From Alteromonas naphthalenivorans (GTDB lineage: Bacteria; Pseudomonadota; Gammaproteobacteria; Enterobacterales; Alteromonadaceae), in the NCBI RefSeq assembly GCF_000213655.1, contig NC_015554.1, positions 2,728,001 through 2,792,000 of the forward strand: a DNA stretch of 64,000 nucleotides. Direction: 5' to 3'. This document shows positions 61,421 to 64,000 of this stretch, piece by piece (the first letter of the stretch is position 1; each line of letters starts with the position of its first letter). The notes below the pieces were generated by a model. The model was given only the letters and a program-made list of their open reading frames with translations. It did not search any database and had not been told where the DNA came from. Both the position numbers and the translations under genes were made by a program.

Positions 61421-62335
61421 ATGACTGCAAGTATCCCGTCTGTTACGCATCTGAAACAACTCGAAGCCGAGAGTATTCAAATTTTCCGTGAAGTTGCTGC
61501 GGAATTTGATAATCCGGTAATGCTTTATTCTGTTGGAAAAGACTCTTCGGTGTTGTTGCATTTAGCGCGCAAAGCTTTTGCCCCTGGTAAAATTCCATTT
61601 CCATTGCTTCACGTAGACACTACGTGGAAATTCCAGGAAATGATTGAGTTTCGTGACCAGCAAGCCAAGAAACATGGTTTCGATTTGCTAGTACACATTA
61701 ATGAAGAAGGTGTTGAACAAGGCGTAGGCCCGTTCTCACATGGTTCAGCAAAGCACACTGATATCATGAAAACTGCTGCACTTAAGCAAGCATTAAACAA
61801 ATATAAGTTTGATGCTGCCTTTGGTGGTGCACGTCGTGACGAAGAGAAATCTCGTGCGAAAGAGCGTGTTTACTCATTTCGTGATAGCAACCACCGTTGG
61901 GATCCTAAAAACCAACGTCCTGAGCTTTGGAACATCTACAACTCTCAAGTTAACCCAGGTGAAAGCATTCGTGTATTCCCTATGTCTAACTGGACTGAGC
62001 TTGATATCTGGCAGTACATTTACCTAGAAAACATCGACATTCCTCAGCTTTACTTATCGAAGCCTCGCCCTGTTGTAGAGCGTGATGGTGTATTGATTAT
62101 GGTTGATGACGAACGTATGCCAATGAACGAAGGCGAAACGCCTGAAATGCGTTCAGTACGTTTCCGTACGCTAGGTTGCTACCCACTAACGGGTGCTGTT
62201 GAATCTACTGCGGCTACCTTGCCAGAAGTTATTCAAGAAATGCTACTGACTAAAACCTCTGAGCGTCAAGGCCGCGTGATCGATCACGATAGCTCTGGCT
62301 CTATGGAGAAGAAGAAAATGGAAGGGTATTTCTAA
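61421..62335 (+). CDS. cysD: Sulfate adenylyltransferase subunit 2
   Basis: 304 aa; E. coli CysD has 302. The PP-loop ATP pyrophosphatase motif [17 protein letters not shown] is near residue 38, and the [22 protein letters not shown] region near 130 is diagnostic, here quoted as landmarks. With CysN it forms ATP sulfurylase, making adenosine 5'-phosphosulfate from sulfate. First gene of the operon; its stop TAA overlaps the cysC ATG by one base. Confidence 0.97.
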   Translation: MTASIPSVTHLKQLEAESIQIFREVAAEFDNPVMLYSVGKDSSVLLHLARKAFAPGKIPFPLLHVDTTWKFQEMIEFRDQQAKKHGFDLLVHINEEGVEQGVGPFSHGSAKHTDIMKTAALKQALNKYKFDAAFGGARRDEEKSRAKERVYSFRDSNHRWDPKNQRPELWNIYNSQVNPGESIRVFPMSNWTELDIWQYIYLENIDIPQLYLSKPRPVVERDGVLIMVDDERMPMNEGETPEMRSVRFRTLGCYPLTGAVESTAATLPEVIQEMLLTKTSERQGRVIDHDSSGSMEKKKMEGYF

Positions 62336-62931
62336 TGGCCACCGACAACGTTGTTTGGCACAAGCATGAGGTGAATAAAACCACCCGCGCTGCAAAGCTG
62401 AATCAATCGCCTCGCGTGTTCTGGCTTACCGGCCTAAGTGGTTCTGGTAAGTCAACTCTGGCCAACTTGCTTGAGAAGAAGTTTCACGAGCAAGCTAAGC
62501 ACACTTACCTATTAGATGGTGACAATGTGCGTCATGGCTTATGTGGCGACTTGGGCTTTAGCGATAAAGACCGTGTAGAAAACATTCGCAGAATCAGTGA
62601 AGTAGCAAAACTATTTGTCGATTCTGGCACGCTGGTATTAACAGCGTTCATCTCTCCTTTTAAAGCGGATCGCGACTATTGCCGTGGCCTTTTAGAAGAC
62701 GGTGAGTTCGTTGAAGTGTTTATCGACACACCTATCGAAGTGTGTGAAAAGCGCGACCCGAAAGGGCTTTATAAAAAAGCGCGTAGCGGTGAGATTAAAG
62801 ATTTCACTGGTATCGACTCTGCTTATGAAGCACCGGAAAAGCCTGAGATACATTTAACGTATCAAGATGAACCTGCAGAGCAAACTGCTGAACGCTTATA
62901 TGCGTTACTGCAAGAAAAAGGACTTGTGTAA
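62335..62931 (+). CDS. cysC: Adenylylsulfate kinase
   Basis: 198 aa, typical size. The P-loop is [18 protein letters not shown] near residue 33. The substrate and lid motifs are [30 protein letters not shown] and [12 protein letters not shown]. It phosphorylates adenosine 5'-phosphosulfate to PAPS. It lies between cysD and cysQ, rather than after cysN as in E. coli. One-base overlaps on both sides suggest tight coupling. Confidence 0.97.
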   Translation: MATDNVVWHKHEVNKTTRAAKLNQSPRVFWLTGLSGSGKSTLANLLEKKFHEQAKHTYLLDGDNVRHGLCGDLGFSDKDRVENIRRISEVAKLFVDSGTLVLTAFISPFKADRDYCRGLLEDGEFVEVFIDTPIEVCEKRDPKGLYKKARSGEIKDFTGIDSAYEAPEKPEIHLTYQDEPAEQTAERLYALLQEKGLV

Positions 62932-63731
62932 TGGCCCAGGCTAATACAATGACTAATACACTGGCACAAACCATTCTTCGCATTGCTAAAGAAGCAGGCG
63001 ATAAGATAATGGCGATTTACGATAAAGATTTCGCTATTTACGAAAAACAAGATACTAGCCCGCTAACCGAAGCTGACTTAGCGGCGCACAACGTAATTGT
63101 TGATGCCCTTGGAAAAGAATCTGACCTTCCTATTTTATCGGAAGAGTCGGCAGACATTTCATGGGATGAGCGCAAACAATGGCAGTCTTATTGGCTTGTT
63201 GATCCGCTTGACGGCACGAAAGAATTCATTAAAAAGAATGGTGAATTTACAGTGAACATCGCGTTAATTGAAGACGGCAAACCTACCATGGGTGTGGTGT
63301 ACGCACCGGCACTTAACAAAAGCTATGTAGGTATTGTGGGTGAAGGCGCATGGACTGAAGTAGACGGCGAATTTACTGCTATTTCTGCACGCAAGCACGA
63401 TGGTGCTGAAGTATGGAAAATAGTAGGTAGCCGCTCTCACCAAAGCCCCGAAATTCAAAATTTACTGTCTCAACTAGAGGGTGAAACTGAATTAGTGGCC
63501 ATGGGTAGTTCATTAAAGTTATGCCTAGTGGCTGAAGGTGAAGCTCACCTTTATCCTCGCTTAGGCCCAACATCTGAGTGGGACACAGGCGCCGCCCATG
63601 CTGTAGCCCTAGCCGCAGGTGCCAATGTAACTGTGCTAGACCCGAACGATCCGTTAAATGACAACGCCGACGCTCTTACTTACAACCAAAAAGAGTCTGT
63701 GTTAAACCCCTTTTTCCTTGTGAGCGCATAA
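62931..63731 (+). CDS. cysQ: 3'(2'),5'-bisphosphate nucleotidase CysQ
   Basis: 266 aa; E. coli CysQ has 246. Motifs of the inositol-monophosphatase fold are seen: ILSEESADI, the metal site [16 protein letters not shown], and the late [16 protein letters not shown]. It removes the 3' phosphate from PAP, clearing the by-product and regulating PAPS levels. Here it is inside the activation operon, two bases before the cysN ATG, whereas in E. coli it is elsewhere. Confidence 0.95.
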   Translation: MAQANTMTNTLAQTILRIAKEAGDKIMAIYDKDFAIYEKQDTSPLTEADLAAHNVIVDALGKESDLPILSEESADISWDERKQWQSYWLVDPLDGTKEFIKKNGEFTVNIALIEDGKPTMGVVYAPALNKSYVGIVGEGAWTEVDGEFTAISARKHDGAEVWKIVGSRSHQSPEIQNLLSQLEGETELVAMGSSLKLCLVAEGEAHLYPRLGPTSEWDTGAAHAVALAAGANVTVLDPNDPLNDNADALTYNQKESVLNPFFLVSA

Positions 63732-63732
63732 C

Positions 63733-64000
63733 ATGAACAACGAAAACAATTTATTAAAGCAAGACATACTGTCTTACCTTGAGCAACACGAACAAAAAGA
63801 CATGCTACGTTTCCTTACATGCGGAAGTGTAGATGACGGTAAAAGTACCCTAATCGGTCGCCTACTTCATGACTCAAAAATGATTTATGAAGACCAACTT
63901 GCTGCCATTACTAAAGACAGCAAAAAGTCAGGTACTACTGGTGAGAAAGTCGATTTAGCCTTATTGGTTGATGGCCTTCAGTCAGAACGTGAGCAAGGTA
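63733..64000 (+). CDS. cysN: Sulfate adenylyltransferase subunit 1 (3' truncated)
   Basis: 89 residues are present before the window ends. G1 of an EF-Tu-like GTPase is [19 protein letters not shown], followed by the ATP-sulfurylase-specific [19 protein letters not shown] and [14 protein letters not shown]. CysN uses GTP hydrolysis to drive CysD. Starts two bases after the cysQ stop. Confidence 0.96.
   Translation, partial: MNNENNLLKQDILSYLEQHEQKDMLRFLTCGSVDDGKSTLIGRLLHDSKMIYEDQLAAITKDSKKSGTTGEKVDLALLVDGLQSEREQG

Noticed and set aside
1..64000. tRNA, rRNA, CRISPR arrays, phage or transposase genes
   Set aside because: Looked for cloverleaf T-loops, regularly spaced repeats and integrase or transposase motifs; none seen.

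Overview
The window is chromosomal DNA of a marine gammaproteobacterium, most likely Alteromonas or a close relative (inference). The evidence is moderate GC, E. coli-like gene order around pheA-tyrA-aroF, rplS-trmD-rimM-rpsP and ffh-ypjD-corB, a NhaD-type Na+/H+ antiporter, a PutP symporter, fadIJ, a Bat aerotolerance operon and several c-di-GMP proteins. No rRNA, tRNA, CRISPR array, transposase or integrase was seen. Both ends cut genes: yciH/SUI1 at the left and cysN at the right.

Left part (1-10.2 kb): the end of yciH is followed by a two-receiver response regulator. Then come pheA, with a Phe-rich leader peptide and attenuator, and the convergent aroF-tyrA operon. TyrR-type boxes lie upstream of both transcription units. 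A TRIC-type channel and two alpha/beta hydrolases follow. Between the second hydrolase and rplS is a 0.45-kb non-coding array of four hairpin-forming repeats that share a core but have different self-complementary arms. The rpsP-rimM-trmD-rplS operon ends there at a strong terminator.

Middle part (10.2-29.3 kb): rpsP and ffh are neighbours in E. coli but are separated here by about 19 kb. The inserted genes encode an M20 peptidase, a cytoplasmic DsbA-like thioredoxin-fold protein, MetY behind a MetJ met-box array, an ABC exporter, an RND adaptor/permease pair, NhaD, a TerB-like protein, and a three-gene SMC operon. That operon encodes an ATPase of 1246 aa with GKT and YLP motifs, a small winged-helix-like partner and a kleisin-like partner. 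It resembles MukBEF/Mks/Wadjet machines, but the ATPase gene comes first and no nuclease gene is nearby. It is the best candidate in the window for an under-described system.

Right part (29.3-64 kb): ffh (with a Gly/Met-rich tail), ypjD, corB and sixA; an M16 protease; a 1514-residue propeller-PAS-GGDEF-EAL sensor; two small membrane or secreted proteins; fadI-fadJ behind a FadR-like operator; the complete moxR-DUF58-DUF4381-VWA-VWA/TPR-BatD operon; a DUF885 lipoprotein; an ECF sigma/DUF3379 pair; a membrane GGDEF protein; putP; and a sulfate-activation operon in the unusual order cysD-cysC-cysQ-cysN.

All identifications come from reading motifs and recalling families. No database search or folding program was run.
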